Made by a program: the position numbers and the translations under genes. 64,000 nucleotides of DNA, taken from NCBI GenBank assembly GCA_003478935.1, contig QUFP01000003.1, positions 1-64,000 on the forward strand, read 5' to 3'. The notes under the pieces are model-generated. The model was not told where the DNA came from, searched no databases, and was given only the letters and a program-made list of their open reading frames with translations. The DNA is from Firmicutes bacterium AF25-13AC. GTDB lineage: Bacteria > Bacillota > Clostridia > Lachnospirales > Lachnospiraceae. This document shows, piece by piece, positions 25,777 through 36,065 of this stretch (its first letter is position 1; the number at the start of each line of letters is the position of its first letter).

Positions 25777-26697
25777 ATGATACAGGATATTACACCACAT
25801 CAATATGATAATCATTATATTGAATATCAGCCACAAATCACAGATTTTTGTATTTGCATAAAGGATGGAACAGCGCTGTTATGCCAAGATAAAAAAGAAA
25901 AGAACAGCTGGTACATACCAACATTCAAGGAGCTTGCAGAGCCGCTTTATGGTGCTGTTTATTTATTTGCCATTGACGGAAGACATTATTTTTTAAAGCA
26001 GATGACAGGGAAGGACGATACGGGATTGATTGAGGATGAGAGCAACATGACATCTGGTCCATCAGATCGCTTACAGGCACTTGAAAATACAAAAGGACTT
26101 ACGGGAGCATGGAAAAACAGACGTGATATGCGTGAGATAATGCCTCGTTTTATTGCTTTTGCTGGAATTACGGCGCTTCAGCTTGATGGCTGGTATAGAA
26201 ACAATCGTTACTGCGGTCACTGCGGTGGCTTATTAAAGAAAGATCATAAGGAGCGTATGCTTTATTGCGAGAAGTGCGGCAGCCGAGTATATCCGCGTAT
26301 AAATCCGGCAGTTATTATTGCTGTAACGAAGGGGTCAAAGCTTCTTATGACAAAGTATGCAGGAAGAACATATACTAGATATGCACTTGTAGCAGGCTTT
26401 ACCGAGATTGGAGAGACACTTGAGCAGACAGTAGCAAGAGAGGTAATGGAAGAGACAGGTATTCGAATAAAGAATCTTCGCTATTATAAGAGCCAGCCGT
26501 GGTCCTTTACAGATACGCTGCTTACTGGATTTTTCTGTGAGGCAGATGGAGAACAGGATATTCGTCTTGATAAGGAAGAACTCGCTGTTGCCGAGTGGAT
26601 CGAGCGCGACAAAATTGATCAGGCTCAGGATTCTTACGATGACCTGAGCCTGACAAATGAGATGATATGTTATTTTCGTGATCACAAGGATGTATGA
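25777..26697 (+). CDS. nudC: NAD+ diphosphatase (NudC-type Nudix hydrolase)
   Basis: NudC hydrolyses NADH/NAD+ to NMN and AMP and removes NAD caps from RNA. The start is ATG 25777 after GGAGGAG; an upstream in-frame GTG lacks a site. Of 306 residues, about 140-170 form a zinc ribbon (CGHCGG and CEKCG), then the Nudix box GFTEIGETLEQTVAREVMEETGI-type helix (shown here in part) and the NADH-specific SQPW segment followed by SFTDTLLTGF. It is complete. Convergent with aroC, only 5 bp between stops. It joins the NAD theme of the pncB-nadD-nadE block although 16 kb away. Confidence 0.92.
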   Translation: MIQDITPHQYDNHYIEYQPQITDFCICIKDGTALLCQDKKEKNSWYIPTFKELAEPLYGAVYLFAIDGRHYFLKQMTGKDDTGLIEDESNMTSGPSDRLQALENTKGLTGAWKNRRDMREIMPRFIAFAGITALQLDGWYRNNRYCGHCGGLLKKDHKERMLYCEKCGSRVYPRINPAVIIAVTKGSKLLMTKYAGRTYTRYALVAGFTEIGETLEQTVAREVMEETGIRIKNLRYYKSQPWSFTDTLLTGFFCEADGEQDIRLDKEELAVAEWIERDKIDQAQDSYDDLSLTNEMICYFRDHKDV

Positions 26698-26702
26698 TGA
26701 TA

Positions 26703-27803
26703 TTATTTATTATTATAGAAGCGAAGCACACCGTCCATCTGCGCTGTCATATTGAGAAGCAGACTGTCTGCAATGGTAAGCGCACACATCGCCTCAACGA
26801 CAACAACAGCACGAGGAACAATCAATGGATCATGGCGACCTTTGATCGTCAGTTCCATCGGTTCCTTATTGCGTGAAATTGTCTGCTGCGGACGGAAGAT
26901 CGAAGGTGTAGGCTTAACTGCTGCACGAACAATAATGGTATCACCATCACTTATGCCGCCCAGAATGCCGCCTGCATGGTTGGTTTTCTTGGCGGTATTT
27001 CCATCCTCATTAATATAGAAGGAATCGTTGTTTTCTGAGCCGACAGCATGTGCTGCTGCGAAGCCATCACCGATTTCAATTCCCTTAACAGCACCGATAG
27101 AGACAAGCGCTTTAGAAAGATTAGCATCAAGCTTTTCAAATACAGGATCGCCAAGGCCAGCTGGAACACCTGTGATGCGGCATTCGATTACACCTCCGGA
27201 GGATTCCTTTTCTTCCATCATGCGGTCAACATATTTTTGTGCCATTGCAGCAGCTTCTGCATCTGGCAGATGGAATGGATTGTTGTCAATCTCTTCTGGA
27301 CAAAATGTTTTAGCTGCAACAGGTCCAATAGATGAGGCATAGGCAGTAATAGAAATGCCAAGCTGCTCTAAAAGCTTCATAGCCACAGCACCGCCTGCCA
27401 CACGTCCGATTGTCTCACGACCGGATGAGCGTCCGCCGCCGCGATAATCGCGAAAACCATATTTTTGATCAAATGTATAATCTGCATGACCAGGGCGATA
27501 GCTATTTGCAATTTCGGAATAATCTTTAGAGCGCTGTGTCTCATTGATTACTTCCATAGCAATTGGTGTACCAGTTGTGCGTCCCTCAAATATACCAGAG
27601 AGAATATGAACACGATCTGCCTCATTTCGTGGGGTAGAGTAACGTGATTGTCCTGGACGTCTGCGGTTTAGCTGAAGTTGGATATCTTCTTCTGAGAGAA
27701 AAAGCCCTGCCGGACAGCCATCAACGACAACGCCGATTGATGGACCGTGTGACTCGCCCCATGTAGTAATACGAAAAATAGTGCCGAAGGATGAACCTGC
27801 CAT
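26703..27803 (-). CDS. aroC: Chorismate synthase
   Basis: This is the last shikimate-pathway step, EPSP to chorismate, using reduced FMN. The 366-residue protein shows the family signatures GESHGPSIGVVVDGCPAG, RRPGQS, YRGGGRSSGRET and the C-terminal FRPQQTISR and GRHDPLIVPRAVVVVEAM. AGAAAGGCAGG precedes the ATG. It is the third gene of a minus-strand set with the ArsR regulator and DUF4250 gene. Nearby aromatic needs include the tryptophan importer at 55-58 kb. Confidence 0.96.
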   Translation of the reverse strand: MAGSSFGTIFRITTWGESHGPSIGVVVDGCPAGLFLSEEDIQLQLNRRRPGQSRYSTPRNEADRVHILSGIFEGRTTGTPIAMEVINETQRSKDYSEIANSYRPGHADYTFDQKYGFRDYRGGGRSSGRETIGRVAGGAVAMKLLEQLGISITAYASSIGPVAAKTFCPEEIDNNPFHLPDAEAAAMAQKYVDRMMEEKESSGGVIECRITGVPAGLGDPVFEKLDANLSKALVSIGAVKGIEIGDGFAAAHAVGSENNDSFYINEDGNTAKKTNHAGGILGGISDGDTIIVRAAVKPTPSIFRPQQTISRNKEPMELTIKGRHDPLIVPRAVVVVEAMCALTIADSLLLNMTAQMDGVLRFYNNK

Positions 27804-27854
27804 AAAAACCTGCCTTTCTGTGCAAAAAATCAGCTTTGTTTGAATGAAATAGCT

Positions 27855-28034
27855 TTAAACAAATTGATTGGATGTTTCATCATAATAATAATCAATCTGA
27901 GCGAGTGTGTTGCAGAGTGTTTGTTTGTCTGCGTTTAGACTGCTGCATAGTTCGTCAAGACTTGGATAAAAATCGCGAAGCTGCGTATTGATATAGCTTA
28001 AAAGAATTACTGGATCTTTAGGTAAAACGGTCAT
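27855..28034 (-). CDS. DUF4250 family small protein
   Basis: I start at the ATG at 28034, 6 bp after AGGAGGC, giving 59 residues rather than the longer frame. The sequence (MTVLPKDPVILLSYINTQLRD at the N-terminus, IDYYYDETSNQFV at the end) matches the DUF4250 family of gut Firmicutes, whose function is unknown. It has an N-terminal helix and looks like a small helical DNA- or protein-binding unit. It lies 13 bp after the ArsR gene and 51 bp before aroC. Confidence 0.8.
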   Translation of the reverse strand: MTVLPKDPVILLSYINTQLRDFYPSLDELCSSLNADKQTLCNTLAQIDYYYDETSNQFV

Positions 28035-28047
28035 GAAAAGCCTCCTA

Positions 28048-28494
28048 TTATTTATTGTCAGAATGTGAGCAGCAGCATGAACAGGATTCATGCTGAAAAT
28101 GTTCAGTCTGTGAGTGCGAAATTCCCTGACTGTCAAATTCACCGGGACAGCTGGTATGCAGGTAGCTGTCAACAAAGTGATGAAGGAGCGCGGCCTGTGT
28201 GGTGGAGGCAATGTGATAATGTACTTCCTTTCCATGTCGATTTCCTGTGATCAGCCCTGCATCTTTTAGACAGCGCAGGTGATGGGAGACAGCGGGAGCA
28301 CTCATGCCGACAGCAGCAGAGATATTAAGTACGCATTCCTCACTGTGACACAGCAGCCAGAAGATCTGAAGACGTGTACCGTCACAAAGCTGTTTGAAGG
28401 CACTGGCCATATCTGCACAGGTATCTTTAGAGGGCATTGCCTCAAGAACGTTATGGATATCCCCATGATTATGTGGGAGAATTGGAGTTGTCAT
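28048..28494 (-). CDS. ArsR/SmtB family regulator with Cys/His-rich tail
   Basis: The winged-helix domain (about 25-115) has the family pattern LCDGTRLQIFWLL, ECVLNISAAVGMSAPAVSHHLRCLKDAGLI and VHYHIAST. The last 30 residues are rich in His and Cys (HSQTEHFQHESCSCCCSHSD), and LLHHFVDSYLH resembles the alpha-5 metal site of SmtB-like sensors. It should derepress on metal binding. The start is uncertain: ATG 28494 is used (148 residues), but an ATG at 28506 or a GTG at 28539 in frame are possible, and none has a good ribosome site. Sits upstream of DUF4250 and aroC. Confidence 0.78.
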   Translation of the reverse strand: MTTPILPHNHGDIHNVLEAMPSKDTCADMASAFKQLCDGTRLQIFWLLCHSEECVLNISAAVGMSAPAVSHHLRCLKDAGLITGNRHGKEVHYHIASTTQAALLHHFVDSYLHTSCPGEFDSQGISHSQTEHFQHESCSCCCSHSDNK

Positions 28495-28721
28495 ATAAAT
28501 TACCATGCCTTTCCGTAATCTGCTGGTGTAAGCAGACACAAGTATGAGATTGCTGTTTTTGCAAATGAGGGTTTTTATAGAGTTTTTATAAAAACAAATA
28601 TATGTTCACAAAATACAGCAAATTAGCAAGATTGATTGACAAAAAAACAAGAATCATCTAGCCATGTCATCTATTTTACTATAGGAAAAATAAAAATACA
28701 AGATTTTTTAGGATTTTCCAC

Positions 28722-28749
28722 TTTACTAATTGCCAGATTATGTTATAAT
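28722..28749 (+). promoter_or_regulatory. Promoter of ppdK
   Basis: TATAAT at 28744-28749 has an extended -10 TG and a weak TTTACT -35 sixteen bp upstream. The intergenic stretch 28495-28836 otherwise holds only the ArsR upstream region and A/T runs. Confidence 0.5.
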
Positions 28750-28836
28750 ATTAACAGAGTGTCTGTGAAAACAGTAAAGGTCTGTTTGGACACAAAAGAA
28801 AACCGGGAGCAATCCCTTATTTTTAGGAGGTTTATA

Positions 28837-31462
28837 ATGGCTAAGTGGGTTTACAAGTTCCAGGAAGGCAATGCTTCTATGAGAAATCTTCTCGGAGGCA
28901 AGGGCTGCAACCTGGCTGAGATGACCGGTCTTGGCATGCCGATTCCACAGGGTTTCACTGTAACGACTGAGGCATGTACCGAGTATTACAACTGCGGAAA
29001 GAAGATTTCTGATGAAATTAAGACTCAGATCTTTGATGCATTAAAGTGGTTAGAGGAGTACAATGGCAAGAAGTTAGGCGACGTAGAGGATCCGTTACTT
29101 GTTTCTGTTCGTTCTGGTGCACGTGCATCCATGCCAGGTATGATGGATACCATCCTGAACCTGGGTCTGAACGATGTATCTGTTGAAGGCTTCGCAAAGA
29201 AGACTGGCAATCCAAGATTTGCTTACGATTCTTACAGAAGATTCATCCAGATGTTCTCTGACGTTGTTATGGAGGTTCCGAAGAGCCATTTTGAGAAGAT
29301 CATCGATGAGATCAAGGCTGAGAAAGGTGTAACCTACGACGTAGAGCTGACCGCTGATGACTTAAAGGAACTGATTGTTCGTTTTAAGAAGGTTTACTTT
29401 GATGCTATGGGAAGTGAGTTCCCACAGGATCCTACTGTACAGCTGATGGAGGCTGTAAAGGCTGTATTCCGTTCTTGGGATAATCCGCGTGCTATCGTAT
29501 ACCGTCGTATGAATGATATTCCGGGTGACTGGGGTACCGCTGTAAACGTACAGACCATGGTATTCGGTAACAAGGGTGAGACATCTGGTACAGGTGTTGC
29601 ATTTACACGTAACCCATCTACTGGTGCAAAGGGTATCTTCGGTGAGTACCTGTTAAACGCACAGGGCGAGGACGTTGTTGCTGGTGTTCGTACACCACAG
29701 CCGATCTCTACTCTGGAGCAGGCTATGCCAGAAGTTTACAAGCAGTTCATGGATCTGGCTACAAATCTTGAGAATCACTTCCATGATATGCAGGATATGG
29801 AGTTCACCATCGAGGAAGGCAAGCTGTACTTCCTGCAGACACGTAACGGTAAGAGAACCGCTCCGGCTGCTATCAAGATCGCTTGTGACCTTGTAGATGA
29901 GGGACAGATTACTCCTGAGGAAGCTGTATGCCGTATCGAGCAAAGTCTCTTGATCAGCTGCTTCATCCAACATTCGATACCGCTGCATTAAAGGCAGGTG
30001 AGGTTATCGGTTCTGCACTTCCGGCATCTCCAGGTGCTGCTGCTGGTAAGGTTTACTTTACTGCAGACGAGGCTAAGGCTGCTGGTAAGGGCGGCAGAGG
30101 CGAGAGAGTTATCCTGGTTCGTCTTGAGACTTCTCCAGAGGATATCGAGGGTATGCATGCATCTCAGGGTATCCTGACTGTTCGTGGTGGTATGACATCT
30201 CACGCAGCAGTAGTTGCACGTGGTATGGGTACTTGCTGTGTATCTGGCTGCGGCGAGATCAAGATCGACGAGGAGGCTAAGACCTCGAGTTAGGTGGCTA
30301 CACATTCCATGAGGGAGATTACATTTCTCTGGATGGTACTACTGGTAAGATTTATAAGGGCGACATCAAGACCGTTGAGGCATCTGTAGGTGGTGACTTC
30401 GGACGTGTTATGGCTTGGGCTGATCAGTTCAGAAAGCTGTCCGTACGTACAAACGCAGATACTCCGGCAGATACTTTAAATGCAGTAAGACTTGGTGCAG
30501 AGGGTATCGGTCTTTGCCGTACTGAGCATATGTTCTTCGGTGAGGATAGAATCCCGAAGATCCGTAAGATGATCCTTTCCAAGACTGTTGAGCAGAGAGA
30601 GGCTGCATTAGCAGAGCTTCTTCAGTTCCAGAAGGCTGACTTCAAGGCTATGTATGAGGCTCTTGAGGGACGTCCGATGACAGTTCGTTACCTGGATCCG
30701 CCGCTGCATGAGTTCGTTCCTACCGATCCGGAAGATATCGCAGCACTGGCTAAGGATATGAACCTGACCGTTGAGGAAGTAAAGGCTACCTGTGATTCCC
30801 TGCATGAGTTCAACCCAATGATGGGTCATCGTGGATGCCGTCTGGCTGTTACCTATCCTGAGATTGCTAAGATGCAGACAAGAGCCGTTATGGAAGCTGC
30901 TATCGAAGTTGCAGAGGAGAAGGGTTATGACATCGTTCCAGAGATCATGATTCCGTTAGTAGGCGAGAAGAAAGAGCTGAAGTTCGTTAAGGACGTTGTT
31001 GTAGAAGTTGCAGAGCAGGTTAAGAAGGAAAAGAATTCCGACATGCAGTATCATATCGGTACCATGATCGAGATTCCGCGTGCTGCACTGACCGCTGATA
31101 AGATCGCTGAGGAAGCTGAGTTCTTCTCATTTGGTACAAACGACCTGACTCAGATGACCTTTGGTTTCTCTCGTGATGATGCAGGTAAGTTCTTAGATTC
31201 CTACTACAAGGCTAAGATCTACGAGTCCGATCCATTTGCAAGACTTGATCAGGAGGGCGTAGGCCAGCTGGTTAAGATGGCAGTTGAAAAGGGACGCGCT
31301 ACCAGACCGAACTTAAAGTGCGGTATCTGTGGTGAGCACGGTGGAGATCCAAGCTCCGTAGAGTTCTGCCATAAGGTAGGCTTAAACTATGTTTCCTGCT
31401 CACCGTTCCGTGTGCCGATCGCAAGACTGGCTGCTGCACAGGCTGCATTAAACAATAAGTAA
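28837..31462 (+). pseudogene. ppdK: Pyruvate phosphate dikinase with two one-base deletions
   Basis: PPDK interconverts pyruvate, ATP and phosphate with PEP, AMP and pyrophosphate; in anaerobes it runs in glycolysis or gluconeogenesis. ATG 28837 follows AGGAGG. The frame breaks after CRIE at 29940 (PKS expected; the bases read CAAAG where CCAAAG is expected) and after EEAKT at 30285 (TTCGAG reads TCGAG). Restoring one base at each gives 875 residues, the family size. The N-terminal nucleotide-binding domain, the swivelling domain with the phospho-His motif GGMTSHAAVVARGMG, and the C-terminal PEP domain (RTEHMF, GTNDLTQ, CGICGEHGG) are all intact. Codons are highly biased as in strongly expressed genes. 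Confidence 0.93.
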
Positions 31463-31491
31463 TTAAGTAACCTTTTAAGGTAAAAATAAAA

Positions 31492-31532
31492 ATGGGCTGT
31501 AATCTGTGAAAACAGGTTGCAGCCCATTTTTT
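31492..31532 (+). terminator. Terminator of ppdK
   Basis: ATGGGCTG...CAGCCCAT with inner ACAG/CTGT pairs, then six T. Confidence 0.8.
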
Positions 31533-31598
31533 ATCTATCAAATCCGGCAGGGTACCACGTTTGTAGGGCAGTGTATTGCATGGGCGTGGAGACTTCAT

Positions 31599-32561
31599 TC
31601 ATGTAAATGCACTGGGAGATTCATCCATAAGACAGCATTCATTTAAAAATTCTTCCATGGCGCGCGAAAAATAACGTCCTTTTTTCCAATAAAAGCAGAC
31701 GCGTCTTGTATTGTGCTGAGTAGGAAGCCGATAATAGACTACATTTTTGTTGTGTGGAATACGGCTCAAAATAATATCACCTATAAAGCAGATTCCAAGA
31801 CCAGATTGGCAGATGTTATAAGCAGTCATCTGCTGATCCATATTTAAAATGATATTGGGTTTGAAATTGCTGTCCTGACAAATTAGACGGGCACGTCTGC
31901 CAGTATCATTTTCATTTCGCAGCATAATAAATGGAAGATCTGAAAATAAACGAAGCGGAACAACTGGCACAGAATCCATCTGGAAATCTTTTCGTTCAAT
32001 CAGATCATTTGGAATCTGAAAGGAGGTTAATTCGCTGTTGATTGAAAAAGAGTGTGGAACAGCCAACACAAGATGTTCTTCTTTATATAATTTGCTGTCA
32101 AAGACAGCAGAGTCAAGAGTTGTGTTATCTAAAATCAGATCGACAATACCCTTCTGCAAAAGTTCAGTTAACTGTGTTGTATTTTCTTCAATTAAATTGA
32201 TTCTAATGTTTGGGTAGCGTGGTGCAAAGTTTGAAATGAGAGATGGCAAAATCCAAGATGAAAACAGATTGCTGCCGCCAAGCGTTAAAGTTCCTGTTTC
32301 CAAATTGTCAAAATCATAGACAAACTGCGAAAATCCCTTTTCCACTGCGAGAATTTCTTCTACGCATCGGATGTATTCTTTTCCGCACTCCGTCAAAGAA
32401 AGCGGCTTTGTGCTGCGGTCAAAAATAGGAAAACCAACCTTTTTTTCTACTCGTTTTACATTAGCACTTAAAGAAGGCTGTGAAATAAAAAGGTTCGCAG
32501 CTGCTTTTGAAAAACTTTTATCCTTGTAAACTTGGTAAACATATTCCATTCCCTGAAACAT
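31599..32561 (-). CDS. LysR family transcriptional regulator
   Basis: The 320-residue protein has an N-terminal winged HTH (KSFSKAAANLFISQPSLSANVKR, residues about 15-40) and a periplasmic-binding-protein-like effector domain (about 90-310). It is divergent from aspA, 393 bp away, and may regulate it, as LysR proteins often control divergent genes. A small transposed element now sits between them. The effector is not readable from sequence. The ATG is preceded by GGATGG. Confidence 0.88.
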   Translation of the reverse strand: MFQGMEYVYQVYKDKSFSKAAANLFISQPSLSANVKRVEKKVGFPIFDRSTKPLSLTECGKEYIRCVEEILAVEKGFSQFVYDFDNLETGTLTLGGSNLFSSWILPSLISNFAPRYPNIRINLIEENTTQLTELLQKGIVDLILDNTTLDSAVFDSKLYKEEHLVLAVPHSFSINSELTSFQIPNDLIERKDFQMDSVPVVPLRLFSDLPFIMLRNENDTGRRARLICQDSNFKPNIILNMDQQMTAYNICQSGLGICFIGDIILSRIPHNKNVVYYRLPTQHNTRRVCFYWKKGRYFSRAMEEFLNECCLMDESPSAFT

Positions 32562-32712
32562 AAAAATACCATCCTTATCGTGTTTTTTTGTAAAAAATAT
32601 TAAAAATACTATAACTTAAACACTATAATAACTATAAAAGTATATGTATTTGATTATATTATACTGGTAATCTATAATGAAGACAAGGGTAAGATATTAA
32701 ATCTTAAAAATA

Positions 32713-32921
32713 TTCCAAAGATTGCAGTTCACGGATTAGCCAATATTTATAGCAAAGCACTAAGGTGAATGGATTTCACGAGCCGGACACTTGAAGCAGG
32801 TCTTTCAAAGTAATGTATAACAAGAAAGAACATAACAGGAGCCTGCGGAGTTTGGTCCGGCGACGAAACCATTACACCGAAGTGCTTTCGTAAAATGACA
32901 CGTGAACTGCAACTTCCAAAG
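32713..32921 (+). mobile_element. MITE-like element, copy 1, with 8-bp target duplication
   Basis: The element spans 32721-32913 (193 bp) and is flanked by exact TTCCAAAG direct repeats (32713-32720 and 32914-32921). Terminal inverted repeats are TTGCAGTTCACG (32722-32733) and CGTGAACTGCAA (32901-32912). Inner arms also pair: AAAGCACT with AGTGCTTT, GGTGAATGG with CCATTACACC, and GCCGGAC with GTCCGGC. It has no gene. It lies in the leader of aspA, and copy 2 lies inverted at 37558-37749 with about 90% identity. Confidence 0.85.
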
Positions 32922-32953
32922 GGCTATTAGGGATAAAGTGGAGGAAATAAGAA

Positions 32954-34423
32954 ATGAATGAAAAGGTATATAAGGAAACAGAAGGGATGAAGGATATGAC
33001 AGAAAATGAAATGGAGTTTCGCGTTGAGAAGGATTCAATCGGAACTAAGGATGTGCCTGAAAACGTTTATTATGGTGTACAGTCACTGCGTGCAGCAGAG
33101 AATTTCCATATTACAGGATTAAATATGCACCCAGAGATTATTAACAGCTTGGCTTACATCAAGAAAGCAGCAGCTATCACAAACTGTGAGGCTGGTCTTC
33201 TTGACAAGAGACGTACACAGGCAATCGTTCAGGCATGTGATGAGATTCTTGAAGGAAAGTTTCGTGAGGATTTTATCGTTGATCCGATTCAGGGTGGTGC
33301 AGGAACTTCTTTAAATATGAATGCAAATGAGGTTATTGCAAATAGAGCAATTGAGATTCTAGGCGGAAAGAAGGGTGATTATTCCGTTGTTAATCCAAAT
33401 GATCATGTTAACTGCGGACAGTCTACAAATGATGTTATTCCAACAGCAGGAAAGATGACATCACTTCGCCTGTTAAAGAAGCTTAAAAAGCAGCTGCTTC
33501 GTCTTCACAGTGCTTTAGAGCAGAAGGCAGATGAGTTTGATGGCGTTATCAAAATGGGAAGAACACAGCTGCAGGATGCAGTTCCGATTCGTCTGGGACA
33601 GGAATTTAAGGCATACAGTGTTGCAATTTTACGAGATTTGAATCGTATGGATAAGGCAATGGATGAGATGCGCACCTTGAACATGGGCGGTACAGCAGTA
33701 GGTACTGGATTAAATGCAGATGAATCTTATCTTCGCCGCATTGTTCCAAACTTAAGCGAAATTTCCGGTATGGATCTGGTGCAGGCATATGACTTGATTG
33801 ATGCAACTCAGAACCTTGATTCTTTCGTAGCAGTATCTGGTGCAGTAAAGGCATGTGCAGTTACATTGTCAAAAATTGCAAACGATCTTCGTCTTATGTC
33901 TTCGGGACCGAGAGCAGGTTTTGGAGAGATTAATCTTCCGGCAAAGCAGAATGGTTCTTCCATTATGCCAGGTAAGGTAAATCCAGTTATTCCTGAGGTT
34001 GTAAATCAGGTAGCATTTAATGCTATTGGAAATGATATGACAATTACAATGGCAGCAGAAGCAGGACAGTTAGAGCTGAATGCATTTGAGCCAATTATTT
34101 TCTATTGTCTGTTCCAGTCAATTGATACGATTGCATATGCTGTAAATACATTTGTAGATAACTGCGTAATCGGTATTACTGCAAATGAAACTCGCTGCCG
34201 CTATTTTGTTGAGAATAGTGTTGGAATTATAACTGCAATCTGTCCATATGTTGGTTATCAGAAGGCAGCTGAGATTGCGAAAGAAGCTATTAAAACAGGT
34301 GAGTCCGTAAGAAAGCTTATCATTGAGAAGGGTCTTCTTGCAAAGGAGCAGATGGATGAGATTATGGATCCAGTCCAGATGACAGAACCTGGAATTTCTG
34401 GAAAAACAGTAAACAAAATTTAA
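32954..34423 (+). CDS. aspA: Aspartate ammonia-lyase
   Basis: Aspartase reversibly converts aspartate to fumarate and ammonia. The 489-residue protein has the fumarase/aspartase signature GSSIMPGKVNPVIPE near residue 335 (the flexible catalytic Ser loop) and the NCGQSTNDVIPT, GGTAVGTG and MGRTQLQDAVPI segments. GTGGAGG precedes the ATG at 32954. There are about 20 extra N-terminal residues relative to MEFRVEKDSIG, where the family usually starts, so an internal ATG is possible. The LysR regulator is divergent and a Na+-coupled amino-acid-type transporter is convergent, suggesting amino-acid use. Confidence 0.94.
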   Translation: MNEKVYKETEGMKDMTENEMEFRVEKDSIGTKDVPENVYYGVQSLRAAENFHITGLNMHPEIINSLAYIKKAAAITNCEAGLLDKRRTQAIVQACDEILEGKFREDFIVDPIQGGAGTSLNMNANEVIANRAIEILGGKKGDYSVVNPNDHVNCGQSTNDVIPTAGKMTSLRLLKKLKKQLLRLHSALEQKADEFDGVIKMGRTQLQDAVPIRLGQEFKAYSVAILRDLNRMDKAMDEMRTLNMGGTAVGTGLNADESYLRRIVPNLSEISGMDLVQAYDLIDATQNLDSFVAVSGAVKACAVTLSKIANDLRLMSSGPRAGFGEINLPAKQNGSSIMPGKVNPVIPEVVNQVAFNAIGNDMTITMAAEAGQLELNAFEPIIFYCLFQSIDTIAYAVNTFVDNCVIGITANETRCRYFVENSVGIITAICPYVGYQKAAEIAKEAIKTGESVRKLIIEKGLLAKEQMDEIMDPVQMTEPGISGKTVNKI

Positions 34424-34458
34424 ACTTTTCACCTATAAATTAGATATTGAGATTTTTA

Positions 34459-34491
34459 AAGAGGATATGAGTGATTTTCTCATATCCTCTT
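34459..34491. terminator. Bidirectional terminator between aspA and the transporter
   Basis: AAGAGGATATGAG, 7-base loop, CTCATATCCTCTT; a perfect 13-bp stem with A run before and T-rich sequence after. Confidence 0.85.
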
Positions 34492-34515
34492 AATTATACA
34501 AAGAAGTTTGCTTTA

Positions 34516-35916
34516 TTAAAAAATGATATCCCACAGTCCAGTAGACATGAAAAACAGAACTAACATTACAACAGGAACGACATAGCGCATTAAAATTCCA
34601 TAGAGTTTTTCGCGTTTAAACGACTCACCATTTTTTGTGACTTCATCTGTAATCCATTTTGGTCCGATAACCCAGCCAATCAAAATGCTGGTAAGCAGCG
34701 AGATGAACGGCATTAAAAAGCTATTGCTGATATAGTCGGCCAAATCAAGCAGCTGTCCAACAGAACCATTTGGAAGCTTCAAATCAAAATAGAACACGTT
34801 GTAGCCAAGGCAGATAATAACTGCGGTGACGAGAGAATAGGTGCCTATGATGACGCACATTTTCTTCCTTGATTTGTGAAACAGCTCCATGCAGTTTGCA
34901 ACTAGTGTTTCCATAACAGAGACACATGAAGTAAGTGCGGCAAAGCCAAGCATCAAGAAGAATGCAATTCCAACAAAACGACCGGCAGCTCCCATTGAAG
35001 CAAATACCTTTGGCAGTGAAAGGAATGTCAGACTAGGACCAGAGGTCATACCGTCAGTTCCAAGGAAGACAAACACAGCAGGTATGATCATAAGACCAGA
35101 TAAAAAGGCAACGCCAGTATCAAAGATCTCAATTTGGTTGATGGACTTGCTTAAATTTACATCATCCTTTACATAAGAGCCATAGGTGATCATGATACCC
35201 ATAGAAACACTTAAGGAGAAGAAAAGCTGACTCATCGCATCAAGCAAAATCTCCAGAAAACGCTTAACAGTAAGACCTTCAACATTTGGAATCAGGTAGA
35301 CTGCTAAACCATGAAGACCAGTACGGACTGTGCCATCTTCAGTCTCATAAGAAAGCGTTAAGGAAAAGATTGCAATACCGATAATCAAAATAAGCAGAAT
35401 TGGCATTAAAATACGAGAATACTTTTCAATTCCTTTTTCAACACCAAGATAAACAACCCATGCAGTCAACGCAAGAAAAATAAACATAAATACAATAGGC
35501 GCTGCATTTGATGTGATAAAGGAAGTAAAATAGCCATCCTGTGCAGGAGCCTCGGTTCCAGAAACTACATAAGCAGTTAAATATTTGACGATCCAGCCTC
35601 CAATTACAGAGTAGTAGGTCATGATCAGTGCAGGAACAAGGAAAGTAAGATATCCAAGAAATTTCCATTTACTGCTTATTGCGGCATAGGCATTCAGTGC
35701 ATTTTTCTTTGTTTTTCGTCCGATAGCGATATCAGTTGTCAGAAGGACGAAACCGAATGTGAGAACTAAAACTAGATAAATGATTAAAAATAATCCTCCA
35801 CCATCCTTGGCACAAAGATAAGGAAAGCGCCAAATATTTCCGACACCGACTGCGCTTCCGGCGGCTGCAAGGACAAAACCAATCGAGCCGCTGAAGCTAT
35901 TCTTTTTTTGTTGCAT
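34516..35916 (-). CDS. Sodium-dependent transporter, NSS (neurotransmitter:sodium symporter) family
   Basis: NSS proteins (LeuT fold) co-import amino acids with Na+. The 466-residue protein shows the TM1 signature GFVLAAAGSAVGVGNIWRFPYL, where unwound TM1 residues bind Na+ and substrate, and about eleven hydrophobic helices. TM6 (SVSMGIMITYGSY) holds the second unwound site. The 11-TM short form is common in bacteria. Convergent with aspA; aspartate itself is not a typical NSS substrate, so the link is only positional. Confidence 0.92.
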   Translation of the reverse strand: MQQKKNSFSGSIGFVLAAAGSAVGVGNIWRFPYLCAKDGGGLFLIIYLVLVLTFGFVLLTTDIAIGRKTKKNALNAYAAISSKWKFLGYLTFLVPALIMTYYSVIGGWIVKYLTAYVVSGTEAPAQDGYFTSFITSNAAPIVFMFIFLALTAWVVYLGVEKGIEKYSRILMPILLILIIGIAIFSLTLSYETEDGTVRTGLHGLAVYLIPNVEGLTVKRFLEILLDAMSQLFFSLSVSMGIMITYGSYVKDDVNLSKSINQIEIFDTGVAFLSGLMIIPAVFVFLGTDGMTSGPSLTFLSLPKVFASMGAAGRFVGIAFFLMLGFAALTSCVSVMETLVANCMELFHKSRKKMCVIIGTYSLVTAVIICLGYNVFYFDLKLPNGSVGQLLDLADYISNSFLMPFISLLTSILIGWVIGPKWITDEVTKNGESFKREKLYGILMRYVVPVVMLVLFFMSTGLWDIIF

Positions 35917-36065
35917 AATACACCCCTAATATAAAATAGTAATATTGGTTAAGAACCTTGAACTATCATATCATGGAATGTTATTCTTTACAAGTGACGA
36001 AAATATTTAAAAAACTGTTTTTGTGCAAAAATGCCAAAAAAATACTTGATCTATTTTAACCTATT

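Noticed and set aside
29988..30305. 105-codon minus-strand frame at the ppdK break
   Set aside because: Shadow of ppdK; the plus-strand protein is well conserved across the region once the two bases are restored.
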